Shown: positions 11,301 to 19,200 of the stretch, one piece after another | Numbering within the stretch: position 1 is the stretch's first letter | Layout: each line of letters opens with the position of its first letter | NCBI GenBank assembly: GCA_903813345.2 | Contig: CAIIXF020000010.1 | Location: 7,679,169-7,743,168 of the forward strand | DNA length: 64,000 nucleotides | Source: Owenia fusiformis | Taxonomy: Eukaryota > Annelida > Polychaeta > Sabellida > Oweniidae | Direction: 5' to 3' | Program-made: the position numbers and the translations under genes | Notes under the pieces: generated by a model | Databases searched by the model: none | Seen by the model: the letters and a program-made list of their open reading frames with translations, nothing else | What the model was told of the DNA's origin: nothing

Positions 11301-14300
11301 GTGTATCAGTTGTTGATTTGGATGTATCAGTTGTTGATTTGGGTGTATCAATTGTTGCTTTGGGTATATCAGTTGTTGATTTAGTTAGGTTATTAGTAGA
11401 ATTCGGTTCCTCAATTCCACTTGAAACAATGGATTCAATTGTAGAATCTACTGTATCCATAGTACTTGCAGATATGACTGATTCGATTGTATCTGCTACA
11501 GAGTCTAAAGGTTCTAATTTTTCGTTATTCAATATAATATTCTCCTCTTTGATTTCATCATTTGATTCTATCGCTTCAACTAGATCAGGAGCAGATGTAG
11601 TCACTTCTTCCTGTTTTGGGACAGTCCTCACAAACTTCTCAAGAAGACTTGGCTTTTTATGAGGCTTAACATCCACAAGTTTATTGTGGTTCAGGGGTTC
11701 TGCCTCACTGCTTGAGCTGACCTCATTATCGCCACTCTCAATCGGTATTTCTCTGTTGCCAGATATAGACTTTTTTAACTTTGGTTTTGTGTCATCCAGT
11801 TTTTTCTTGCCTGGAACATCTACTAGCTTGCGTTTATTTTGACTTGGTGAAGAAGCAACTAATGGAGATTTTGCATCCAGTACTTGGAATGGTAGACGAG
11901 CTGAAAATATATTTGGGTCTCATGTCAAAGTCTGATAAAAATATATAAAATTTATTATTTTTACAACTAAAACTCCTGATTCATTTTTCAGAGGAAGAAA
12001 GACACCATGTACAATGTATTTCAATTAAAAAATGATCTTATTTTTTTATTCATCTTACTTACCATTACTTCAATACTGATATTAAAATGAGGCTAATGTT
12101 CAGAAGATGAGTTAACGTACCTTGCTTCAACCTTTTAGCAGGTGGACTTGACAATGGATTCCTGGCAGGGATTCCCTCTATTATTTCTGAAACATGACAA
12201 AAACAGAATATTATTTTAATATATGATACTAGGCGTTTCTGTCCTTCATTGAATTTTTCTGTTACGAAAGCATATACAGATCGGGTATAGGGTTATGTTA
12301 CAATTCATGTAAAAACATACATATTGCAACCTGAGGTCTGTGAAATAATAATTCTTAGTAAATAATTCAAATGGTCAGATGACAGTTACCAGAGACATAC
12401 AGTCCTTGCAATTAAGATGAAAAATATGAAAGGATGAGAGGAGACAGTGCACAAAACTAAGTTGACAGATGACTCATTGAAATGTTCACACGACTACTAG
12501 AGACAAAGATAATAGCCCAGGGGGAGGGGGGGGGGGAGATTTCCCAAAGATGATCTGCAGTTTTCGCCACGTTCGATGACCAATTGTATAAACAGGCCTC
12601 ATTTGTCATTGAAATGGATCTCACAATGTTCGCTGTTGTTTTATGAGTATTCTCTACAAGTCTGGATCGAGTAACTTCAATAGTATTACCGTAGTTTTGA
12701 AATGATGATGTTGAAATGATGTTAATTGAAATAAACGCCATTTCCACGATTTCTAATGTTACTTTACGCATGCACAGCACTGAATGAGTACAATGCTCAT
12801 GATTGTTCACGTGATCACATCCTGCAATTTGGTTGGACGTCATATAATGGGGAATCCCCAAATACGATAGAATATGAAAGAATTGTGGGAGCTACTCACT
12901 TCTTCTGATAATAGCCCCTGAAATTAGGATGAGATGACATTGCATAAAACATACTCAAGAGGATAACTATTCAATCTAATTTGATGGGGACAAGATACCA
13001 TAGACTCAAAAACTAATAAGAAAGTCCTAAATTTGAGATGACAGGTGACTATTTTGAGTGAAAAAAGCTGGCGTGACTTCAATTTCTTCAGCAAATGCGT
13101 GACAAATACGCAAATTGTGGGACAGTTGGATGGCCTGCAGTTGCAGCACTAAATCAAAGGACCATCCTGAAACAGTATATGTAAAAATAGAAACATTTAT
13201 ACATGGCTTAACTTTTGTACATTTTAATTTGTTATGTAGTTTGACTATCATATGTGTGGCCTCTTATATTTTGATGCTTCTCTCCCATGTTATTTTCGAA
13301 AAAGTAAACATGGATAAAACTCCCTAAATTACAAAAGGCCATAGCTTTGCTGCACATTATACATCTATCTGAAATATACTGAAGTTAGGCCTTGTACATG
13401 TTTCTATTTCACATACTGTTGCAATGTGGTCATTTGATTGGTTAGTTTTTAAATCTCAAACATTTAAAATTTTACTGTAAAAGCTGGTTGATCTCAAAAT
13501 AAGAGCCTCGAAGTCAGACATATTCTCCTGGAATAGACCGCATTCGGAAAATAATGTACATGTAGACTGATATGTTCCCTGTGTAATATTAGGGCACTTC
13601 ACTGCTGCTAAAAACAACAAAATGGGTAGAGTCATTACGTCTAAATCCAAACATGGGGGTTAACCCAAACCATGGGCTTTCAACTAGCCCAAACGGGTTG
13701 CAAACAATTGTAAGGAAATCAATTGGATATTCTAACTATGGAGGTTATACCCCGGGGGGTTCACTGTATATAAACCTTGACGGGGATCCTCGGCGCACAT
13801 GGGGTACCTTTTTGGACATTTGGTATGGCAATGGACCCAAATTTTAGGATGTGGTATGAGAATGCCCCCTCATTAAACTTTTGAGGGATGGAAATGGTCA
13901 GATTTTTCAACTTTCTGGTATGAGAATGGTCATGGAAAATAAGTTATCTCACAATTATGGTATGGAATTGGTCTAGTAGTTACACATATCCTAATATAAG
14001 GTTGTATTGGTTCGTTTTCCTCAAAGATCGTCCTTCTTCTTGGGACCTTCTTCAGTTTAAAAAAATAGCTTTTTTCCCAGGAAATATTCTACTTTGGACT
14101 GGTTCAGCCTAGAACCCCTGCCAAATTTTGTACACAGTGAACCCCCCGGGGGTTATACCAAGGGGGAATATGTTTATCTTCAAGGCAGATAATGAATTGT
14201 CTCAAGCGGTCACAATGGTTCCATGTTGAAGTCAATGCAGGGAATTCTTTTTCTCAGCCAATCAAAAACCTAGACTAGCTCTAGATTTACCTTCTTCTAA

Positions 14301-15701
14301 GGCCACTGTATCGTGGCCTTCCAGTACAGATATATACCTGCATGAACAACTGGTCATGTCGTAATCATAAAATTTGAAATCATATGTCCGCCATTTTTCC
14401 ACATCACAATTTGAATTGCGAGTTTTGGTCTTATTACCTCACCAAAAATTCCAAAACACACATAAAGTGATCAGTGTATTAGTTCACATCTTCTGGATCG
14501 CTAACTTAGAATTTACAGCCAGTTACTAATGTCAGACGTTAACGACATTTCGTCCAGTTTTCGAACATCGCCATTTTTGTTGGAGCCATTTTGTTTTAAT
14601 TTTAGACGAAATCCTGTCAAAATCATGTCATATCTCATCAAGGAGCCGAGCTGGGTCCGGTTTGATTAATGATTTATTTATCTGGCGATTTTTAAAATAT
14701 TCAATTACAGTGCTGATATATAATAATATAGGGTGCGTTTTCAAACTAAAAAGAGCGTTCCTACCAAAATGAATTTGCCTACATACCCCTGAAACTCTTA
14801 TCTGATAGATAGAATGCACAAATAAAACAAAAGTTTTGCAATTATAGGTAAAAAGTTCTCTTGAAATTTCGAAGTGATTTTACCTGTTAATTCTGTCCAT
14901 GGTCGGCCATTTTTACGGAAGTTACACTGAAACGCAAACTCCATGAAACGAAACGAAATCACTAGAAAAAACATGGCACACATTGTGCGCATGTGCAGCA
15001 AAGTTTAGACCAATTAGATTATTTGATTATTTTGCGCACGTGAATTATTTGCTTCCGAGCACTTACAAGCTTACCACAATAAACAAACCTGGCAGAGACT
15101 ACCCTTAGCCTACTTCATTTTGGCGAAATTTCAGCTCAAACTCGTGAAAAATGCATTATGCATACGCTGGTGTGAAGCCTTGGAGACACTCATTTTGGTA
15201 AATATGATTTATGGGGTATACTTTTCTGCAGTTTGTGGGAGTTTGGGACATTAAATGTTAAAATTCAAGAAAATATGCCAATTAAACGACTGATCAATTA
15301 ATATATACCAGCACTGTAATTTATGACACCCCGGCCAGCTTTTTTCAAATAGAGTTTACGCATTCCAGATGAAATCCCCTCTAGCAAAGTATTGGCTAGA
15401 GACTCGAGTAACTCTAGATCTACCCCCATAAATTTGGGGTTGATTTTAGGCCTAGGCTACCCTTTATCACCTTTCAACCACACAGGTAGAGATTATGCAC
15501 GTCCCTGTTATTGATCCATCAAAAAAGGGAGATCACAACGTGGACATGAAAAATATACTTTATTCTAAATGAATTGACTTTTGTTTGCTAGCCTCTAGGC
15601 CTAATTGTTGAGAAAAAATGCTTTGAAACGGTGGTGGAAAGTTGCAAATCCTAAAAAATGATAGCTACGTAAAAAGTTGTATACTTACCCTCTGTCGACA
15701 T
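1359..15701 (-). CDS. CHAF1A: Chromatin assembly factor 1 subunit A (CAF-1 p150), 15 coding exons
   Basis: Large subunit of the CAF-1 histone chaperone, which binds PCNA and deposits new H3-H4 on replicated DNA in the nucleus. Coding exons in transcript order: 15701-15689, 12186-12121, 11900-10960, 10651-10589, 9717-9640, 9480-9338, 8998-8917, 8591-8394, 7877-7801, 7325-7145, 6696-6499, 6363-6202, 5906-5729, 5366-5257, 2363-1359. They sum to 3,495 nt (1,164 residues) with every phase matching. Order of regions: N-terminal PIP-like ARLPFQVLD (about 26-35), a Ser/Thr/Pro-rich part with an 8-residue repeat (202-244) and ISSFF (254-258), the Lys/Glu/Arg-rich KER coil (about 341-470), the family signature HFRPAYYGTW with the acidic ED region (about 585-680), and a C-terminal winged-helix-type region (about 885-925). 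The start was chosen because MSTEEIIEG joins in phase to the PIP-like exon and the 5' splice site follows directly. One intron is GC-AG. The family assignment is firm; the winged-helix boundary is inferred from known CAF-1 architecture. Confidence 0.95.
2550..3460. repeat. Tandem array, about 162-bp unit, about six copies
   Basis: The phrase AAAATCCAAAATGGCTGCC recurs near 2619, 2780, 2944, 3104, 3268 and 3432, a spacing of 160-164 bp. Each unit also carries TAGACAAGACTTTACAG and CATCCCTGAAAATTTGAAAT. Lies in the last CHAF1A intron. Copies differ by several substitutions, so the array is not recent. Confidence 0.9.
3600..4012. repeat. Dispersed repeat with (GGACAGAC)n tail
   Basis: Continues the AAAATGGCTGAC-type sequence of the preceding array. 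It ends in a GGACAGACGGACAGACGG simple repeat (3918-3964) and a CCACACTATGTGGTGG hairpin. This resembles the ends of dispersed repeats common in marine invertebrate genomes; a related element lies at 54990-55600 in the other orientation. Confidence 0.6.
4311..5190. mobile_element. Mariner-like element with about 175-bp inverted repeats, rearranged
   Basis: 880 bp starting CAGGGTGTCCAATAAATAAG and ending in its reverse complement, flanked by TA on both sides (4309-4310, 5191-5192). The first and last about 175 bp are inverted copies. Inside is a decayed transposase end on the minus strand (about 4485-4740; YSLD...DFYLY is a weakened form of the mariner third-Asp block). An inverted copy of part of it, about 112 bp at 4749-4862 on the plus strand, ends CIARDGHYVE and stop. 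It has no N-terminal DNA-binding or first catalytic part, so it is non-autonomous. It sits in the last CHAF1A intron. Confidence 0.85.
4485..4739 (-). pseudogene. Mariner transposase C-terminal fragment
   Basis: Reads VLGLPLLAHLPYSLDRALND, FYLYAELKRDLRGNKFGSTD, then ELRSHVLARLQEMGKNGFES and VFREWVSRHKKCIARDG. The pattern HxPYSxDLAPxDFxLFPxLK is known from mariner transposases. Here the second Asp context is altered and the N-terminal two thirds is missing. The frame runs on into the inverted repeat. Confidence 0.75.
5257..5366 (-). CDS. CHAF1A: CHAF1A coding exon 14 (GC donor)
   Basis: 110 nt, acceptor TTTGCAG. Encodes ALPDLIRLVHMSTQGCNKLK and FKEFWKRKCMGTLEQ; LPDLIRLVHG-type sequence is conserved in animal p150. 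The exon ends GAACAG followed by GCAAGT, a GC-AG intron donor; the frame works only at this site. Confidence 0.88.
5729..5906 (-). CDS. CHAF1A: CHAF1A coding exon 13
   Basis: 178 nt, acceptor ATTACAG, donor GTGAGT. Encodes ACSLLGDFSAPIPTELSGGM and then a polar linker (SRTPTVDDLNSS). Ends one base into a codon. Confidence 0.87.
6202..6363 (-). CDS. CHAF1A: CHAF1A coding exon 12
   Basis: 162 nt, phase 0/0, acceptor TTTCTAG, donor GTAAGG. Encodes SSPGKMKARQLLKAKAFDND and on to LDTLQQFE, a basic helix following the ED region. Confidence 0.9.
6499..6696 (-). CDS. CHAF1A: CHAF1A coding exon 11 (acidic ED, H3-H4 binding)
   Basis: 198 nt, phase 0/0, acceptor ATTTCAG, donor GTATGT. Encodes NVFDYEYDSDDDWEEEEPGE, further Asp/Glu-rich sequence and FFVPHGYLSDDEG. 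This is the ED domain that contacts histones H3-H4 in studied CAF-1 complexes. The acceptor lies inside a 23-bp minisatellite. A Met/Lys/Arg-rich reading of the same bases is a shadow frame. Confidence 0.95.
6685..7005. repeat. 23-bp minisatellite overlapping a CHAF1A splice acceptor
   Basis: About 14 imperfect units of TACATCCTGAAATATTAGTC plus AAA. On the minus strand each unit reads AATATTTCAGGATGTATTTG, nearly identical to the real intron-exon junction of CHAF1A exon 11 (AATATTTCAG, then AATGTATTTGAC). Confidence 0.9.
7145..7325 (-). CDS. CHAF1A: CHAF1A coding exon 10 (CAF1A signature)
   Basis: 181 nt, acceptor ATTTCAG, donor GTATGG. Contains FLKFRGNEDNHFRPAYYGTW, the most conserved signature of CAF-1 p150 proteins, ahead of the acidic histone-binding region. 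Confidence 0.95.
7801..7877 (-). CDS. CHAF1A: CHAF1A coding exon 9
   Basis: 77 nt, acceptor TTTCCAG, donor GTAATG. Encodes DSKQLYLDLLKSKGHTALKG up to a Trp codon split with exon 10 (KTWPW). Confidence 0.87.
8394..8591 (-). CDS. CHAF1A: CHAF1A coding exon 8
   Basis: 198 nt, phase 0/0, acceptor CATCAG, donor GTAGGT. Encodes KKKDEQTKKAFFGAFFKAAP and FMPFQVKKHM, the FxxFF...PFxxKxHM pattern seen just after the KER region in animal p150 proteins. Confidence 0.92.
8917..8998 (-). CDS. CHAF1A: CHAF1A coding exon 7 (KER coil)
   Basis: 82 nt, acceptor GTTTTAG, donor GTTTGT. Encodes AKNEEKRKKEDEKKQLEEKK and on to DEEEK. Too short to show as a long open frame; found by phase and splice sites. Confidence 0.88.
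9338..9480 (-). CDS. CHAF1A: CHAF1A coding exon 6 (KER coil)
   Basis: 143 nt, acceptor CTTACAG, donor GTGAGT. Encodes ERKEKEKADAKAKRDQEIQE and continues to KKKKQAII. It ends with two bases of a codon completed as Asp by exon 7. Confidence 0.9.
9640..9717 (-). CDS. CHAF1A: CHAF1A coding exon 5 (KER coil)
   Basis: 78 nt, phase 0/0, acceptor TTTCAAG, donor GTAGGA. All Lys/Glu/Arg-rich (EKEKQEKLKKREEEKAEKEK), as expected for the single-helix KER DNA-binding segment. Confidence 0.9.
9844..10297. mobile_element. hAT-type MITE with 8-bp target duplication
   Basis: 454 bp with terminal inverted repeats TAGGGGTGAGACGA / TCGTCTCACCCCTA and an exact 8-bp direct repeat GTAGGCTC on both sides (9836-9843, 10298-10305). 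The TIR start and 8-bp duplication are typical of hAT elements. The interior is rich in TTCGAGTCGA-type words. No coding sequence. Lies in the CHAF1A intron between exons 4 and 5. Confidence 0.92.
10589..10651 (-). CDS. CHAF1A: CHAF1A coding exon 4 (start of KER coil)
   Basis: 63 nt, phase 0 on both sides, acceptor CTTTCAG, donor GTATGT. Encodes TPNSGKKAKLAVDRQKKKEE and one Arg, the beginning of the charged DNA-binding KER helix. Confidence 0.88.
10960..11900 (-). CDS. CHAF1A: CHAF1A coding exon 3 (large, low complexity)
   Basis: A 941-nt exon, acceptor TTTTCAG, donor GTATTG. Residues 27-340. Begins with RLPFQVLD, which resembles the PCNA-binding motif of vertebrate p150. It then runs through basic KKKLDD/KPKLKK patches, an acidic/Ser/Thr-rich stretch, the TTDTPKS repeat, and ISSFFSSPK, a second PIP-like IxxFF. 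No globular domain is visible. Confidence 0.9.
11248..11376 (-). repeat. Coding 24-bp minisatellite in CHAF1A
   Basis: About five and a half tandem copies of an 8-residue unit TPKSTTDT (residues about 202-244) inside exon 3. Each unit holds Thr-Pro, so the array multiplies possible proline-directed phosphorylation sites. The unit length keeps the frame. Confidence 0.9.
12121..12186 (-). CDS. CHAF1A: CHAF1A coding exon 2
   Basis: Acceptor TTTCAG and donor GTACGT. Encodes residues 5-26, ending in KRLKQ, which leads into the PIP-like ARLPF motif split across the next junction. Confidence 0.88.
13750..14152. mobile_element. MITE with CCCCGGGGGG termini and TTATA duplication
   Basis: 403 bp; starts CCCCGGGGGGTTCACTG and ends in CAGTGAACCCCCCGGGGG. 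TTATA is repeated directly at 13745-13749 and 14153-14157. Internal GGTATGAGAATG repeats, no coding. In CHAF1A intron 1. Superfamily not assigned. Confidence 0.75.
14160..15688. other. CHAF1A intron 1, proximal part
   Basis: No coding exon fits: exon 1 joins exon 2 directly in phase. No clear repeat recognised. Confidence 0.5.
15689..15701 (-). CDS. CHAF1A: CHAF1A coding exon 1
   Basis: Thirteen coding bases (ATG TCG ACA GAG G) followed by donor GTAAGT. They join in phase to exon 2 to read MSTEEIIEG. The 5' UTR extends to the right into the shared promoter region; its start cannot be seen. Confidence 0.85.
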
Positions 15702-15840
15702 CGTTGCACTTGTATGTGTCTGAATCGGTCCTTGAGATGCTGTACAATCGCCAAGCATATCAGAAAACACCAAAATGTGTAAGATGTGGCATTCAAATAA
15801 AATTAAAAAGAAGTTAGAAAAAAGTTTGTTGTCTTCAAAG

Positions 15841-15851
15841 TTGGCGGGAAA
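15841..15851 (-). promoter_or_regulatory. E2F-type site
   Basis: TTGGCGGGAAA, reverse TTTCCCGCCAA, fits the E2F consensus TTTSSCGC. It lies about 140 bp upstream of the CHAF1A ATG. E2F control is established for many replication-coupled genes, so it fits a CAF-1 subunit. Confidence 0.65.
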
Positions 15852-15884
15852 GGTCCAAATAAAAATCGGGTTTGCAAGATTTTG

Positions 15885-15889
15885 ATTGG
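15885..15889 (-). promoter_or_regulatory. CCAAT box (NF-Y type)
   Basis: AACCAATCA on the minus strand, in CHAF1A orientation, about 35 bp upstream of the E2F-like site. A CCAAT box plus E2F pairing is common in S-phase promoters. Confidence 0.5.
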
Positions 15890-16049
15890 TTGTTTAATAA
15901 TTTGTCAAATTAGTGAAATTAAAATCTCATAGATATTTTCTGTCTATATCATTATTTAATTGATTATTTTCTTGTACAGTAATTATAAATTATTTACAAT
16001 TATTAAAAAAAATTCAGAATTAGACTAGTCAGTCCGTATAGGGAAAGAG

Positions 16050-16062
16050 TGACGTCACGTGA
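16050..16062. promoter_or_regulatory. Overlapping CRE and E-box
   Basis: TGACGTCACGTGA contains a full palindromic CRE (TGACGTCA, 16050-16057) overlapping a CACGTG E-box (16056-16061). It lies about 140 bp upstream of the endophilin ATG. Such sites bind CREB/ATF and bHLH-Zip (USF/MITF-type) factors; occupancy here is inference. Confidence 0.6.
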
Positions 16063-16196
16063 CCATCGAAAACAAAGTAGGAAGTCGATATTTTCTCTCG
16101 TTTTGTGACAAATTTGCTGGAATTCCCGAGCCCTATGTATCTTTAATCATTACAGCATAACAACGATATATAGGAGTACAGCATCAAATAGTCGAA

Positions 16197-16241
16197 ATGT
16201 CGTTGGCAGGACTGAAGAAGCAGTTCAACAAGGCGAACCAG
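16197..16241 (+). CDS. SH3GL: Endophilin-A coding exon 1 (H0 helix)
   Basis: Encodes [15 protein letters not shown], the amphipathic N-terminal helix that inserts in membrane; donor GTGGGT. ATG is the only start that gives the conserved N-terminus. Confidence 0.95.
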
Positions 16242-19200
16242 GTGGGTGGATTTTTAAATCTGACAAAAATTTTCTGGCAACTTTTTGATTTTCTGATTCA
16301 TAGAAATATCGTAGTATTGCCACGTTTATAAGGTAGGTTTGCAAATTATTACTCCTGGTTAACTGTTAAAAGTAATAAGAACATAACTTCGACATATGAG
16401 TGTTACCTGATGAATGGGACCCTCACGTGCCTTCTAAATGGTAGTAAACGAACGCTAGTGTAACTAGATCTACATCAGCTTATCTTTCCGTCCGATCAAC
16501 AATAAGTACAGTTATACAAGAAATGTAAACGAAGTGAAAATATTTCCAAAACTTTTCCGAAAGACATGTCATTCCGGAAGTTATGATACGTTATGGTGTC
16601 ACTACGGTAAATCATTGAAAAATATTGAAAAAATCACAAAATTCAAGTTCTGGTGTGAGGTTCCATATCCATCCGCCAAAAGGTATGACCCGATGACTCT
16701 ATTTGGTATCAAAATAAAGAGGAGTTCATTTGAATAACGAAAATAGTGATGCAGGTCAAAGTAGTTCCGGCGTGAGCATGTTTACTACGCGTTTGCCCAT
16801 CATCGCAGGATTGAGGAAATGGTAGCAAGTTACAATAAATGGACGCTGATATCTCAAAAAGAATTAGCCCATACAATGACTATATTTTTGCAATCCCCTA
16901 TACATAACCTTCATCTTGACACTATATTTAACATAGGGTTTGTGTCTCGATTTTTAAATATCGCTACACCAACATAGGGACTCCTTTTTAGGTAAAATCC
17001 CTGCTTCCCCGATGAAAATTAACGAATAAAGTAGTTCCTGTTTACGGGACCATATTCTTGAGATTTTTTTGCTAAAAATGGCACATTTAGAAAGTACTTG
17101 GCCTCAGCTTTACATACATACCTCAAATGGCCACAGTACATACACTTAAACCTACTATACACACCATTGAAGTTGGCATTGCTTCGTTTTAAAGTATTAA
17201 TAAAAAACACTTCCTACCCGGAAGTGATATTTACCGTAATAACACCTTATATTACCGAACATGGGTTTAAATGGAATGTTTTTTCGATGGCATTATTACA
17301 CCAAAAGTAGCGCGAAAATGGCCTTTTCACGGGTTGGCATAAAGTTTTGATGAAATTTAAAGACATTGTTCCTCCTTCACGTATATTATCTCATGGAAAT
17401 GGGCATACCAGCGCAAAGATCTTTGTTCCGTGGTGAAGAAAAGCTATCAAACATTGTCTGAAGAGCAGATTTATCTCCGTAATTCAACTTTTAGCATGGC
17501 GACCTTGACCTTGAAAAAAATATAGCCATTTGGGCGATAATAGGTGATTCAAAAGTAAAAAATAGTGCTTTTTCGAAGTTTTACTTTTACCATATCAACT
17601 TGATTTTTCAAGGACATCCGCCTGATAGTTGTTGGGCCAAGTTTGATGGAAAATGGGCCTTGTTTGATATGCTGGCAGTGAGGTTGATTGTGGCAAGTAG
17701 TAAAACGGCAAACAATGGTGGAGTCATACCCGATGCTTGGATGTTCGCATTTTATTTAGCTCTCGTAAAATGAACGAACAAAAGTTCCATTTTCACGCAT
17801 GTTCGGTAATATAACGTATCATAACTTCCGGAAATGACATGCCTTTCGGAAAAGTTTTGGAAATATTTTCACTTCGTTTACATTTCTTGTATAACTGTAC
17901 TTATTGTTGATCGGACGGAAAGATAAGCTGATGTAGTTACACTAGCGTTCGTTTACTACCATTTAGAAGGCATGTGAGGGTCCCATTCATCAGGTAACAC
18001 TCATACGTCAAAGTTATGTTCTTATTATTTTTAACAGTTAACAAGGAGTAGGTCTTGTAAATATGTATGTTAATAAGTTATTCTTACTTTATTCCATAGA
18101 CTTACTAGATCTACTATCATGGGCCCATGTTCACATTTTAATCTAGTTCCTAAAAATGGTGCATGATGTATTACACGAGATCTGGGATTGACATGTGATG
18201 AAATTTAGAAATCTGAAATATTCATTCGGAAGTCTGATGTGACTCAGCCTACAACGGGGATAAAATGTCTAGATTGTTTGTAAAAAAACATGTGCATACC
18301 TAGATCTAAGTATATTCAGAGGTCCAGTGTAAAAAATGTGTCAATCCTAATTGATCACATGACATTTGCAAGAGATGATAATGCATCATGGGAAATCTTA
18401 TGCAAAAAGTTGCATTGAAATCAAGGCAAATTAAAACACAATATTTAGGATAATTAGTAGAGATAAACACACTCGGGTGTGTATAGTAGGTTTAAGTGTA
18501 TGTATGTAAAGCTGAGGCCAAATACTTTCTAAATGTGCCATTTTTAGAAAAAAATCGCAAGAATATGGTCCTGTAAACTGGAACTACTTTATTCGATAAT
18601 TTTCATTGTTAAAGCTAGGATTTTACCTAAAAATTAGTCCGTATGTTGGCGTAGTGATATTTAATAATTGAGATGCAAACCCTATGTTAAATATGGTGTC
18701 AAGATGAAGGTTATATATAGGGGAATGCAGAAATATAGTCATTATATGGGCTAATTTGTTCGAAAATGGCGATATGTACCCCAGATGACATTGCGATTTT
18801 GTGCCTTTTGTGATTTTTTTTCAATATTTTTCAATGATTTACTGTAGTGACACCTTAACAGGAAATGACAAAACAGGAAGTGACAAAACCATGCTGGATT
18901 TCAAACATTTTTTGAACCAAGATAACTGAGTTCTGTTTTGACCTCCAGTCAGTTTAATAAGTTCTACTTAAGTGATAAGTTGAACTAGTTAATTTAACAT
19001 CTTTTAAAAGTAGGATGTTGATATTAATTCTTTTTTAACAATTACAATTTGCAAGATATAGGGTGCTAGTCAAGTATTTAAGTGTAATGACCCTGAATAG
19101 CAAGTTGCTACTACAGCTCAGCTGTAGTGGCTAGCCCCTATTGGCTAAGCAGTATCTTTTTATTGAGCCGACAATGAGCTTAAATGACTTGCCCCATGTA

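Larger units (their letters stand above)
15702..16196. promoter_or_regulatory. Shared bidirectional promoter region, CHAF1A / endophilin-A
   Basis: Only 495 bp separate the two divergent start codons, so both 5' UTRs and core promoters must fit here unless a distant non-coding first exon exists. The interval contains an E2F-like site and a CCAAT box on the CHAF1A side and a CRE/E-box on the endophilin side. Neither side shows a convincing TATA box. Transcription starts cannot be placed. Confidence 0.8.

Noticed and set aside
11276-11662. Plus-strand frame with VSVVDLG repeats
   Set aside because: Antisense shadow of the CHAF1A coding minisatellite.
12457-12861. 134-residue minus-strand open frame in CHAF1A intron 1
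   Set aside because: No recognised domain, and exons 1 and 2 already join in phase without it.
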